NCBI RefSeq assembly: GCF_003340565.1
Contig: NZ_QPLK01000001.1
Span: 310,001 to 374,000, forward strand
Origin: Rhodovulum sp. 12E13
GTDB taxonomy: Bacteria; Pseudomonadota; Alphaproteobacteria; Rhodobacterales; Rhodobacteraceae
Direction of reading: 5' to 3'
DNA length: 64,000 bases
Shown: one piece after another, positions 50,888-60,300 of the stretch
Layout: every line of letters begins with the position of its first letter
Position numbering within the stretch: the stretch's first letter is position 1
Notes under the pieces: generated by a model
Seen by the model: the letters and a program-made list of their open reading frames with translations, nothing else
Told to the model about the DNA's origin: nothing
Database searches by the model: none
Program-made: the position numbers and the translations under genes

Positions 50888-51717
50888 GACGGCCGGGCGG
50901 CACGGACGGCTCGGCGGAGCGCCCTCGGGGGGCATCGAGCCCCCGCTCGGGCGCCCGCGGCCCGGCGCCGTCGGGCCGGCTGGCGAGGGCCGGGCAGGCC
51001 GCGGCGGTGACCGGCGCGCTTCTGGCCGCATGGCAGGGGGCGGTCTGGCTCTTCGCGCTGCCGCCCTTCATCCTGCCGGGGCCGCTGCGGGTGCTGGCGG
51101 CGCTGCGCGACAACGCCGGCCTGATCGCGCATCACGCCGCGATCACCGCCGCCGAGGTGGCGCTCGGCCTCGTGCTCGGCGTGGCGCTCGGCGCCGCGAC
51201 GGCGATCGGCCTCGCCGCCTCGCCGCTGGCGCGCGCGCTGCTGCGCCCCGCCCTCGTGGCCACGCAGGCCCTGCCGGTTTTCGCGCTCGCCCCCATCCTG
51301 ACCCTTTGGCTGGGCTACGGCCTCGCCTCGAAGGTGCTGATGGCCGTGCTCATCATCTACTTCCCCGTCACCTCGGCCTTCTTCGACGGGCTCATGCGCA
51401 CGCCGCGGGGCTGGCTCGACCTCGGCCACACGATGGGCGCCGCGCCCTGGCGGCTGATGTGGCGCGTGCGGGTGCCGGCGGCGGTGCCGGCGCTCGCCTC
51501 CGGCCTGCGGCTCGCCGCGGTCTACGCGCCCATCGGGGCCGTCATCGGCGAGTGGGTGGGCGCGGCGGGCGGCCTTGGCTACCTGATGCTGCTCGCCAAC
51601 GGGCGCGCAAAGACCGACCTGATGTTCGCCGCGCTGCTGGTGCTCGCCGCGCTGACGCTGGCGCTCTACTGGGCGGTCAACCGCGGCTGCGACCGGCTGA
51701 CTGCCCGGATGGCCTGA
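50884..51717 (+). CDS. thiX: ABC transporter permease (ThiX-like)
   Basis: A 277-residue permease starting at a GTG overlapping thiZ (GTGA). About 40 polar, Arg/Ser-rich residues precede six helices; the coupling-helix region MRTPRGWLDLGHTMGAAPWR near residue 176 with the EAA-type loop lies in the middle. LKTD-like end helices follow (KTDLMFAALLVLAALTLALY). It belongs to the BPD_transp_1 family of ThiX/SsuC-type permeases. It is the last gene of the thiamine salvage operon. Confidence 0.9.
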   Translation: MRRPGGTDGSAERPRGASSPRSGARGPAPSGRLARAGQAAAVTGALLAAWQGAVWLFALPPFILPGPLRVLAALRDNAGLIAHHAAITAAEVALGLVLGVALGAATAIGLAASPLARALLRPALVATQALPVFALAPILTLWLGYGLASKVLMAVLIIYFPVTSAFFDGLMRTPRGWLDLGHTMGAAPWRLMWRVRVPAAVPALASGLRLAAVYAPIGAVIGEWVGAAGGLGYLMLLANGRAKTDLMFAALLVLAALTLALYWAVNRGCDRLTARMA

Positions 51718-51720
51718 GGC

Positions 51721-51767
51721 GGCGGCAGACCCCGGCCGGGCAATGGCGTGCCCGGGCCGGGGCCGCC
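51721..51767. terminator. Strong hairpin between convergent operons
   Basis: ggcgg and ccccggccgggc (51721-51741) pair with gcccgggccgggg and ccgcc (51750-51767) with one bulge. It stands between thiX and the leftward sulfotransferase-methyltransferase gene and could serve both. No T-tract. Confidence 0.5.
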
Positions 51768-51771
51768 AGGC

Positions 51772-53478
51772 TCAGGCTGCGGCTACCGTGCCCTCTTCCC
51801 CCGGCTTCACGATCAGGCCGAACCCGCCCCAGGTGTCGCCCTTGCGCGGATTGACGTGGAAGCGGCAGAGCGCCTCGTTCATGTAGATCTGATAGACCGG
51901 CACGACCCGGTCGAGCGCGGCGAAGAGCTGCGCCTTTCCCTTTCCGGTGCCGTTGCCCTCCCAGAACACGTCGTGGACGAGCATCACGCCGCCCGGCTTG
52001 AGGAAGGTCCAGTACTTGGCGACCTCGTCGCGCGTGTGCTCGTACATGTGGCTCGAATCGAGGAAGATCAGGTCGGCCGCCTCGGGGCCGATCTCGCGCC
52101 GCAGACGGAACAGCGTCTTTTCCTCGACCGAATTGCCCTCGATCTGCACCAGCCGCTGGTCGGGCCGCAGGTGGGTGCGGAGCCGCGCGGCCGCCTCGGG
52201 CAGGTGCTCGAGGTCGATGTCGACGATCGTGGCGTCGGGGGCGAGCAGGCCCGACACCCAGGCGAGCGTGCCCTTGTCGCGCGAGCCCACCTCGACGTAG
52301 CAGCGCGCGCCGCGGGCGAGGCGGAAGGCCCGGGCGTAGTCGACGGAGTAGCCGGGCCCGCTCTCGGGCCGGCGGAAGGCGCGGCGGACCTCCTCGACCT
52401 CGGCCACCTGCGCCTCGGTCGAGGGAGCGGCGGCCGGCGCGAGCGCGGCAGGAACCCGGCAGAGCACCTCCGGGATGCGCGGCAGGACGAGCGGCTGCGC
52501 GACCGCGGCCTCGTGGACGGGGTCGAAATCGGCGGGCAGCGCGTAGCTGCGGCCGGCCGCACTCTCGGCCTCGGCGAAGCCCGGCAGGGCGGCGCGATAG
52601 GCGGCCGCATCCTTCCGGCGGGCCGCCAGCCAGAGCGCGGCGAAGCTCTCGGCGAGACCGGCATGCAGCCCGACCGGCGCCGCTTCGGCCGGGTCGGGCG
52701 GCAGGTGGGCGGGATCGTCGGAGTAGCCGAAGGCCTGGAAATCCGCGGCGAAGGCGTCGCGCACGCGCTGGATGTCTTCGGGCGTGTAATGCGCGGCGAT
52801 CTTCCCGGACGCCTCGGTGCGATGCTCTGCCCGGTTGCCGGTCTCTGGAGGCGGCATGCCGAAGCGAGCGGCGAGCCCCTGCAGGAACAGGCCAAGCGCC
52901 TCGAGATGGCCGATCGCGTCGTAGGGCAGGAAGGCCGCGCTGGTGCGCGCGGCCTGGCTCGTCCAGTGCACGTCGCGCTCGACGTCGGGCTGGGCGCACA
53001 CGATCTCGACGAACTCCGAGAAGCTCTCGGGCAGATGGGGCAGGGAATGCTGGCGCAGCCCGGCCTCGGGGTCGTTGGCGGCGCGGATCTTGCCGATCTT
53101 GTCGAGATAGCCCGAAAGCAGCCGGGAATAGGGGTTGCGCACGACCGAGAACAGGAAGTGCCGCCGCGCATCGCCGATAAAGCCGGTGACATCCTCGGGG
53201 CCGTAATGCGTCCACGGCGTGAGCGACTCGCCGCGCGACTTGGCCCAGCCGTCATTGTGGACCGAGAAATACCCTTCGGAGTCGGGGATGTCGGCGCCGC
53301 GGGCCTGCTCGACGCTCCACAGGAAATTCTTGACCTCGGTGTTGGCGGCCTTGCCAACCGGCACGTAGAGATACCCCCCCCGCTCGGAGGCGACGCTGTC
53401 GCGCAGGGTGTCGATCACGTTGCGAAAGGACCAGACGGTGGCCGACATCGTGTCGGCGCGCGGGGCGGGGGCGATCAT
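51772..53478 (-). CDS. Sulfotransferase - SAM methyltransferase fusion protein
   Basis: A 568-residue two-domain protein. Residues about 25-270 resemble the carbohydrate sulfotransferase (Sulfotransfer_2) family: LYVPVGKAANTEVKNFLW gives the 5'-phosphosulfate loop with Lys and Thr, and FLFSVVRNPYSRLLSGYLDK gives the 3'-phosphate loop with Arg and Ser. Residues about 395-560 resemble a class I methyltransferase of the Methyltransf_24/cephalosporin-hydroxylase type: YVEVGSRDKGTLAWVSGLLA, DLIFLDSSHMYEHTRDEVAK and LKPGGVMLVHDVFW. A linker of about 120 residues is Ala/Pro-rich. AAGGAG precedes the start 53478. It probably decorates a surface glycan. Confidence 0.78.
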   Translation of the reverse strand: MIAPAPRADTMSATVWSFRNVIDTLRDSVASERGGYLYVPVGKAANTEVKNFLWSVEQARGADIPDSEGYFSVHNDGWAKSRGESLTPWTHYGPEDVTGFIGDARRHFLFSVVRNPYSRLLSGYLDKIGKIRAANDPEAGLRQHSLPHLPESFSEFVEIVCAQPDVERDVHWTSQAARTSAAFLPYDAIGHLEALGLFLQGLAARFGMPPPETGNRAEHRTEASGKIAAHYTPEDIQRVRDAFAADFQAFGYSDDPAHLPPDPAEAAPVGLHAGLAESFAALWLAARRKDAAAYRAALPGFAEAESAAGRSYALPADFDPVHEAAVAQPLVLPRIPEVLCRVPAALAPAAAPSTEAQVAEVEEVRRAFRRPESGPGYSVDYARAFRLARGARCYVEVGSRDKGTLAWVSGLLAPDATIVDIDLEHLPEAAARLRTHLRPDQRLVQIEGNSVEEKTLFRLRREIGPEAADLIFLDSSHMYEHTRDEVAKYWTFLKPGGVMLVHDVFWEGNGTGKGKAQLFAALDRVVPVYQIYMNEALCRFHVNPRKGDTWGGFGLIVKPGEEGTVAAA

Positions 53479-53575
53479 GGGAAGCTCACTCCTTCTGGAA
53501 CGACAGGGACAGCACGGCCTGCCGGCCGGGACTGGGGGATGCCGGTTCGCACCGGCGGCATCGGGGCGCGCGGCC

Positions 53576-55561
53576 TCACTGGCGCAGCGCCTGCGAATAG
53601 AAGGCGCGGGCGAGGCTGGCGACCTGGCCCGGATCGGCGGCGCACATGGCGCGCGCGGCCTGGCTCAGCATCGTCTGGGTGCCGACCCGCTGGCCCTGCG
53701 ACCACGGCCACGACATCGACCCCTTGCGGAAGCGGTAGTGCAGCCCGCGCTCGGGCAGGAGCACGCCGACATGGCCCCGGCCGGTGAACTCCAGCCAGAA
53801 GGCCCAGTCGTCGGCCTCTCCGTTGCGCCGGGTCGCGTCGAAACCGATCTCGCGCAGGATCTGGCTGCGGATCAGCGCGGTCATGCGGTAGTCGTTCTGC
53901 AGGAGATGCAGGTGGTCGCCCAGAAGATGACCCAGCACGCATTCCGCGCTCTCGCCGAAATTCTGCCGCTGCGGCAGCACGGCATCGGGCCGCCGGGGCG
54001 AGGCATTCCATGCCTCGAGCGCGTGCTCGAGAAAATCGGGCGCGAGCAGGTCGTCGGTGTCGAGGAACAGAGCGAGGCGCGTGTCGCATTCCTCGGCCAG
54101 CGTGTTGCGGGCGGCGAGCAGGCCCGAATTGGGCTGCCGCACGAGTCGGCAGTCGGGCAGCATTGCCTGCGCATAGTCGAACCAGGGCTGGAAGTCGCCC
54201 GGCGTGCCGTCGTCGCAGATCAGCACCCGGGGCACGCCCGCGCTCTGCCACGCGAGGCTGTCGACCGTCTCCATGAACTCGGCATCGGGCTTGTAGGCGG
54301 GGATCAGAACGGTCACGTCGTCGAGGCAGGCGCGCTCGGTCGTGGCGACGGCATGGGTGCGGATGCGCCGCTTGGCGCGCAGCGCGGCGTCGTAGGTGCG
54401 GCCCATGTCTTCGGCGACACGCTCCGGCGCGAGGGTCTCGCGGCAGTGGCGGCGGATCTCGGGCAGGGCGGCGGGCGCCTCGTCGAGGAAGCGCACGACC
54501 TGCCGCTGCAGACCGCGGACCGAGCGCATCTGCCCGTCGAGCACGTGGTGGCGCAGGTCGTCGGGAAAGAACTCCGCCATCGGGGTGCCGTGACGGACGA
54601 TGGGCACCAGACCCGCGTCGATGCTCTCGACGCAGGCGTAGGAAAAGGTCTCGGCCGCGCCGAGGCTGGGGCAGATCGCCCCCGGCTCGAGCAGTGACAG
54701 GGCGGTCTCCCGCGGCAGGTAGCCGGTGAAGAACAGGCTGTCGCGCAGCTTGGGGTGGAGCCGGCCGCGCAGGTAGCCGCGCATGTCGTACTTGCGGAAC
54801 GGCGTGTCGACGATGCGCCCGATCAGGCGGATCTGGCGCAGCGGGCGCACCGCGTGCAGGGCGTTGGCGAGGTAGACGAGCTTGTCGAGCCCCTTCGAGA
54901 CGGAAATGCGGCCGATATAGGAGATCTCGTCGCGCACCGGCGCAGCGGGCCCCTCCGGCCAGCGGAAGACGTAGGGCTCGCGGGTGACGTGGACGCGCCC
55001 GATGCGGTAGCCGTCGAGTCGTTCCGCGGCGGCCTGCGAGGGGGCGATCACGAGGTCGCTCGTGCGGCATTGCTGGCGCTCGCACAGGTGGTCGAGCTCG
55101 GCCGCGACCGGCGCGACGATCTGGTCGGCCTCGTAGAAATCCTCGATGAAGCCATGGTTGTAGGTGACGCAGAGACGCCGGGCGGCGCCCCTGCGCGTCT
55201 GCATCCGCTGGAAGGCGGCGAGCGCCGGGGCGAGGTAGTCGGTCGCCTCGATCACGTCGACGTCCCATTCCTCGGCCTTGGCGATCAGCCGGTCGGCGAG
55301 CCACGTCGACACGCACAGGCTGCGCGACGCCACCGGCAGGATGCGCCATGTCTCGTCGTAGTTGACGTGCTCGACATGCACGTTGTGCTCGTCGAAGGGC
55401 GCGGTGTCGGGGGGGCGGGCGGCGCGGTCCCCCTCGGTCCAGGTGAAGAGGAACACCTCGTGGCCCGCCTCCCGCATCGCTGGCACGATATGGGCGAGGT
55501 AGGTGGCGATGCCGCCCGCCGGCGCGAAGGGCGTTTCCTTCGAGACGTAGAGGATGCGCAT
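53576..55561 (-). CDS. GT4 - GT2 fused glycosyltransferase
   Basis: A 661-residue protein with two complete glycosyltransferase folds. Residues about 1-395 are GT4-type: SKETPFAPAGGIATYLAHIV at the N-terminus, EISYIGRISVSKGLDKLVYL near residue 215, and LGAAETFSYACVESIDAGLV near 295. Residues about 415-660 are GT2-type: VTVLIPAYKPDAEFMETVDS, NSGLLAARNTLAEECDTRLA and FLDTDDLLAPDFLE, with a DxD-like Asp pair. Two active sites in one chain suggest sequential sugar addition. It starts eight bases after the hypothetical gene upstream. Confidence 0.85.
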   Translation of the reverse strand: MRILYVSKETPFAPAGGIATYLAHIVPAMREAGHEVFLFTWTEGDRAARPPDTAPFDEHNVHVEHVNYDETWRILPVASRSLCVSTWLADRLIAKAEEWDVDVIEATDYLAPALAAFQRMQTRRGAARRLCVTYNHGFIEDFYEADQIVAPVAAELDHLCERQQCRTSDLVIAPSQAAAERLDGYRIGRVHVTREPYVFRWPEGPAAPVRDEISYIGRISVSKGLDKLVYLANALHAVRPLRQIRLIGRIVDTPFRKYDMRGYLRGRLHPKLRDSLFFTGYLPRETALSLLEPGAICPSLGAAETFSYACVESIDAGLVPIVRHGTPMAEFFPDDLRHHVLDGQMRSVRGLQRQVVRFLDEAPAALPEIRRHCRETLAPERVAEDMGRTYDAALRAKRRIRTHAVATTERACLDDVTVLIPAYKPDAEFMETVDSLAWQSAGVPRVLICDDGTPGDFQPWFDYAQAMLPDCRLVRQPNSGLLAARNTLAEECDTRLALFLDTDDLLAPDFLEHALEAWNASPRRPDAVLPQRQNFGESAECVLGHLLGDHLHLLQNDYRMTALIRSQILREIGFDATRRNGEADDWAFWLEFTGRGHVGVLLPERGLHYRFRKGSMSWPWSQGQRVGTQTMLSQAARAMCAADPGQVASLARAFYSQALRQ

Positions 55562-55569
55562 GTCCGGCC

Positions 55570-56385
55570 TCAGCCCGCCACCGCCGTCACCGACAGCCAG
55601 TCCAGGTGGAAGGTGTAGGTGCCGCAGAGAGGCAGCACGAAGATCAGGGTGACCGACTCGGCGTTCTCGATGTCCATCTTCGACAGCGTCTCGGGGGCGA
55701 CGCGCAGGGCATGCTCCATCGGCATCGTGGTCACGGGCACCTTGTGGTCGAGATGGTCCTCGACCGTGCCGCCCTCGCGCGCGACACGCAGCGTGACGGC
55801 ATAGTGCGGCGGGATCGCGGCGCGATTGCCCGGCCCGATCTCGAGCGAGGCGACCAGGGCGATGTCGAGCGCCCCGGCGGCGGCGAGCGCGGCGCGGTCG
55901 ACCGAGGTCTCGAGCGTCACCCAGCGGGGCTTTTCCACGAGGGGAAAGGTCGGGTTGGCCGAGAGACGCGCCGTGCGCACGGTGCCCGCCTGGGGCAGCG
56001 CGACATGGGCGGCCTTCATCGTGGCGGCGAGCGCGGCGCCGCCCACCTCCGGATCGATCCCGAACCAGACGCCGGGCGCCACCGGCGCGTAGGGGGTGAC
56101 GGCGACCGGCGCGAAGGCGGCGCCCTCGGCCAGCAACGCCGAGAGGCCGGTGGGCACGTCGGCCCTGCCGTCGAGCGCGTCGGGGGCGAACTCGGCGAGC
56201 TGAGCGGCCGTCTCGGCCTTGAGGGTGCGCACCATGCGCTCCAGCCCTGCAAGGTGGATCATGGTGCGCGACAGGGTCGAGGGCACGCTCTTGCGCAGGG
56301 GCGCGCGCGGCGGTGCGGCGGCGTGCGGCACCGGGCCATCGGGGGCAGAGGGGGCCATCGGCGTCTCGGGGTCGCGGTCGAGCAT
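55570..56385 (-). CDS. Protein of unknown function in a glycan cluster
   Basis: A 271-residue protein without signal peptide or membrane helices that I could recognise. The first 35 residues are Pro/Ala-rich and disordered-looking; then comes a helical stretch (IHLAGLERMVRTLKAETAAQ), and the rest is rich in beta strands. PYAPVAPGVWFGIDPEVGG and the C-terminal TLIFVLPLCGTYTFHLDWLS stand out. Co-transcription with the GT4-GT2 fusion gene (8-base gap) suggests a role in the same surface-glycan pathway. No family assigned. Confidence 0.65.
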   Translation of the reverse strand: MLDRDPETPMAPSAPDGPVPHAAAPPRAPLRKSVPSTLSRTMIHLAGLERMVRTLKAETAAQLAEFAPDALDGRADVPTGLSALLAEGAAFAPVAVTPYAPVAPGVWFGIDPEVGGAALAATMKAAHVALPQAGTVRTARLSANPTFPLVEKPRWVTLETSVDRAALAAAGALDIALVASLEIGPGNRAAIPPHYAVTLRVAREGGTVEDHLDHKVPVTTMPMEHALRVAPETLSKMDIENAESVTLIFVLPLCGTYTFHLDWLSVTAVAG

Positions 56386-56687
56386 GGTATTCTACCTGTC
56401 CTGGGCGCCCGCCGGCCACCGCCGGGCACGGAGCCGCCCTTGCCCGCCCCGGGATGCGTGCCGGCACGCGCCCGGGCGCTGGCCGGCGGAGCCGAGACGC
56501 CTCGTTTCGTCCGTCATCAGCGGCAGGGGGCACGCCCGCATGGCGGCGAACCGCCCCGTCGCCACGACTCGCACCCTGTCAGGTTGTCCTTAATGGCGAC
56601 TTAAGCGCGACGCGCCGGGGTGACCCTCTCCGCCGTCCTGCCGCAACGTCGCCGCCGGCGCCGCTCGGGCCCGGCGGCCGACGGGCC
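56386..56687. other. Intergenic region before the glycan cluster
   Basis: 302 bases; it should hold the promoter of the leftward three-gene glycan cluster. A short A/T patch at 56575-56605 (gtccttaatggcgacttaag) is the best candidate. No gene seen. Confidence 0.4.
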
Positions 56688-57296
56688 TCAGCGCAGGGCG
56701 AGCCAGGCGTTGGCGACCGCGTGGGCGGCGTTGGCGAACATCCGCCGCTGCTCGGCCCGCAGGGTCTCCTGCGCCTCGACGGCGCGGGCCACCGCCGCGT
56801 CGATCTGGGCGATATGGGCGTCGATGCGCCGCTCGGTCACGCTGCGGTCGAGCGGGAACTGCGAGCCGATGAAGTAGCGCGAGCCGCCTCCGCGATCGAC
56901 GAGCGCCTGCAGGAACAGCAGGTTGTCGAAGGCCTCGCCGTCCTTGCGACGGTTGCGGAACACGACCTGCCCCTGTCCGCCCGAGGCCAGCACCTGCCGC
57001 GTCTCGGCGCGCGCCGCGTCGTTGGGCAGGTCGGCCTGAAGGAAGCGGCAGTTGCGCCCCGTCACCTCGTCGCGCGCGTAGCCCGTCAGGTCGAGGAAGG
57101 CGGCGTTGGCCAGCACCAGCGGGGCGTCGGGCAGCGTGGTGTCGGCCAATGTCAGCGCCACGGGCGAGCGCTCGAACAACTCGGCAAGCCGCTCGAGACC
57201 CGGCCTCCCGACGCCGCCTGCCGCAGCGTCGGCCGTTGCGTCGCGCGCCGTGCCGGGGCGCCGGGCCTTGCGTTCGGGGTCGTCCTTGTCGATCAT
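56688..57296 (-). CDS. LOV-domain protein with helical C-terminus
   Basis: A 202-residue protein. About 33 polar residues precede a LOV/PAS core that carries GRNCRFLQADLPND; Cys83 is the photoactive residue, and NRRKDGEAFDNLLFL matches the FMN-contacting strand. The C-terminal 60 residues (RRIDAHIAQIDAAVARAVEA and on to NAWLALR) form one or two long helices with coiled-coil character, likely for dimerisation or signal output. It is divergent from a CheB-CheR-PAS-HWE kinase gene with a shared 60-81-base promoter region, so the two are probably linked. Start may also be 57317. Confidence 0.87.
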   Translation of the reverse strand: MIDKDDPERKARRPGTARDATADAAAGGVGRPGLERLAELFERSPVALTLADTTLPDAPLVLANAAFLDLTGYARDEVTGRNCRFLQADLPNDAARAETRQVLASGGQGQVVFRNRRKDGEAFDNLLFLQALVDRGGGSRYFIGSQFPLDRSVTERRIDAHIAQIDAAVARAVEAQETLRAEQRRMFANAAHAVANAWLALR

Positions 57297-57328
57297 AATC
57301 CGGCGTCTTTGCCACATCCTTCGGCGTC

Positions 57329-57375
57329 GGCGCTAGACTAGAACAGGCGCACGGCGAGCGGAACAGGGCGCTAGA
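57329..57375. promoter_or_regulatory. Direct repeats in the LOV / kinase divergent promoter
   Basis: ggcgctaga occurs at 57329-57337 and again at 57367-57375, and gaacagg follows/precedes each (57341, 57361). In a gap this small the repeats could bind a shared regulator. Candidate operator only. Confidence 0.35.
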
Positions 57376-57377
57376 AC

Positions 57378-60300
57378 ATGCCGCAGGACGGAGACGTGAC
57401 AGCAGCGGAGAGCGACTCCGCCGCGCGGGAGGGGTCGGCGCCGCTCATCATCGGCGTGGGCGCCTCGGCCGGTGGCCTCGAGGCGTTCCAGACGCTCCTG
57501 TCGCACCTGCCCGAACGGCATGATCTCGCGCTGGTGCTCGTCCAGCATCTCGACCCCGACCACGAGAGCCTGCTGCCCGAACTGCTCTCGAAGCGCACGC
57601 ACACCCCCGTCCAGTCGATCACCGACGGGATGGAGGTGCGGCCGGGCAACATCTACCTGATCCCGCCCGGCTCGTCGCTGACGCTCGAGGGCGACCGGCT
57701 GAGGCTGCAGGCCTTCGACAGCCCGCGCGGCCTGCGCCGTCCGATCGACCGCTTCCTCGTCTCGCTCGCGCAGTCGGCGGGCGCGAACGCCACCGGCATC
57801 ATCCTGTCGGGCACCGGCTCCGACGGGGCGGTGGGCGTCAAGGCGATCAAGGAGGCCGGTGGCCTCGTCTTCGTGCAGGACCCCAAGCAGGCCAAGTACG
57901 ACGGGATGCCCCGCTCCGCGCTCGCCACCGGCGCGGTCGACCTCGTGCTGCCCTCGTCCGAGATGGTCGACGTGCTCAACGACTACTACAACCGCCGCTC
58001 CGGCATCGAGCCGTCGATCCGCAACGATGCCGAGTTCATCGAGCGGGTGGCCAAGCACGTGCGCTACCGCACCGGGCACGATTTCAGCCACTACAAGGAA
58101 GGCACGTTCCTGCGTCGCCTCGCCGTGCGCATGTCGGTGCTCGGCATCGACACGCCGGCGGCCTACCTCAAGGAGCTGATCGACAACAAGGCCGAGGCGG
58201 GGCGCCTCTTCCGCGACCTGCTGATCAACGTCACCGCCTTCTTCCGCGACCACGAGGCCTTCGAGGCGCTGCGCGAGAACGTCATTCCCAAGATCGTGCA
58301 GTCCCGCGACCGCGACGAGGAGATCCGTGTCTGGGTGCCCGGATGCTCGACCGGGCAGGAGGCGTATTCGATCGCCATGCTGATGGCCGACGAGGCGCGC
58401 CGCGTCGATGCCGGCCCCCGCATCGCCGTCTTCGGCACCGACATCGACGACGATGCCCTGCGCGTCGCCCGGCGCGGCGTCTATCCCAACGCGATCGCCG
58501 AAGAGGTGCCGGCCGAGTATCTCGAGCGCTACTTCCGACCCACGCCGGGCGGCTACGAGGTGGCGCCCACCTTGCGCGACATCGTGCGCTTCTCGAACCA
58601 GTCGATCGTCAAGGATCCCCCGTTCTCGAAGATCGACCTCGTGTCGTGCCGCAACGTGACGATCTACTTCGACCAGGTCCTTCAGGATCTCGCGATCCGC
58701 GTGTTCCACTACGCCCTGCGCGAGGACGGCTTCCTGTTCATCGGCCCCTCCGAGAACCCGCCCGTCCTCCAGCGCTACTTCACCGATTTCGTGGCCGGCG
58801 CGCGCATCTTCCGCCGTCGGGCGGGGCCGGCGCGCCCCCTCAACCTGCCCAACATCGGCGTGCCCACGATCACGCCCGTCGGCCAGCGCGACGCGATGGC
58901 GAGCGAGTTCCAGCAGCGCAGCTACGAGCAGGCGCTGCTCGACCACCACGTGCCGCCCTACATCGTGCTCAACCTGTCGAACGAGGTGATCTACGCGTCA
59001 GACGGGGCGGCGCGGTATCTCGCCGTCAAGCCCGGCGCCACCAAGACCGGCGTCCTCCACCTGATCCGCCCCGAGCTCGAGGGCGTCGCGCGGCGGCTCG
59101 TCAACCTGGCGCCCGAGCGCGGAGAGCGGTCGGAGCGCGAATACCAGGGCGAGATTGACGGCAAGCCGGTGCGCCTCGTGCTCACGCTGGAGCGGCTGGA
59201 GGACGACACGACGCTGCTGGTGCTGCGCGACTACCTCGACCTGCGCGACGACCGGCCCGGCCACGGCGAGGCCGACGACGGCGGCATCACCGACTACGTG
59301 CGCGACTTGGAGGAGCAGCTCGACGGCGCGCGCCAGACCATCCGCACCACGGTGGAGGAACTGGAGACCTCGAACGAGGAGCTGAAATCCTCGAACGAGG
59401 AGATGATGTCGATGAACGAGGAGCTCCAGTCGGCCAACGAGGAGCTCTCGACGATCAACGAGGAGCTTCAGAACAAGGTCGCCGAGCTCAACGAGGTCAA
59501 CTCCGACCTGTCGAACTTCATCCATTCCACCCGCATTCCCACCGTCTTTCTCGACGAGGACCTGCGGCTGCGCTCCTTCACGCCCGAGGCGCAGACCGTC
59601 TTCCGCTTCGTCGAGCAGGACAAGGGCCGCCGGATCGACGATATCGGCGCCGATATCGATCTGCCGACGGTGGTCAGGCTGTCGCAGGAGGTGCTGGCCA
59701 CGGGCCAGGCGCAGGAGGCCGAGCTGCAGACGGCCGACGGAAGGGCGGAGATGGTGCTGCGCGTCCTGCCCTACCGCACCGAAAGCGCGCCGGTGGCCGG
59801 CGTCGTGTTCACCCTGACCGACGTCACCGAGCTGCGTGCCGGCGCCCGCGAGATCGAGCACCAGCGCGCCCAGGCGCAGAAGAACCTCGCCGAGATCGAG
59901 GAGCTCTACCGCGTCTCTCCCCAGGCGATGGCGCTCATCGACCGCGACATGCGCTTTCTGCGCGTCAACCGGCGCATGGCCGAGATCGACGGGGTGTCCA
60001 TAGACGAGCATTTCGGCCGCACCGTGGCCGACGTCATGCCAAGGCTCGGCGACCAGATGGCGCCGCCCGTCCGCGAGGTGTTCGAGCGGGGCGAACCGGT
60101 GCTCGACCGCCGCATTTCGGGCCATACCGAGGCCCATCCCGAGCAGGAGCGGGTGTGGGAGGTCGACTGGTATCCGATCATGGAGCACGGCGCCGTCCGC
60201 GCCGTCGGCGTCAACGTGCGCGACGTCACCCACCAGGCCGACATGAGCCGCGAGCTGCAGCGGGTAATGAAGGAACTGCAGCACCGCGTGAAGAACATGC

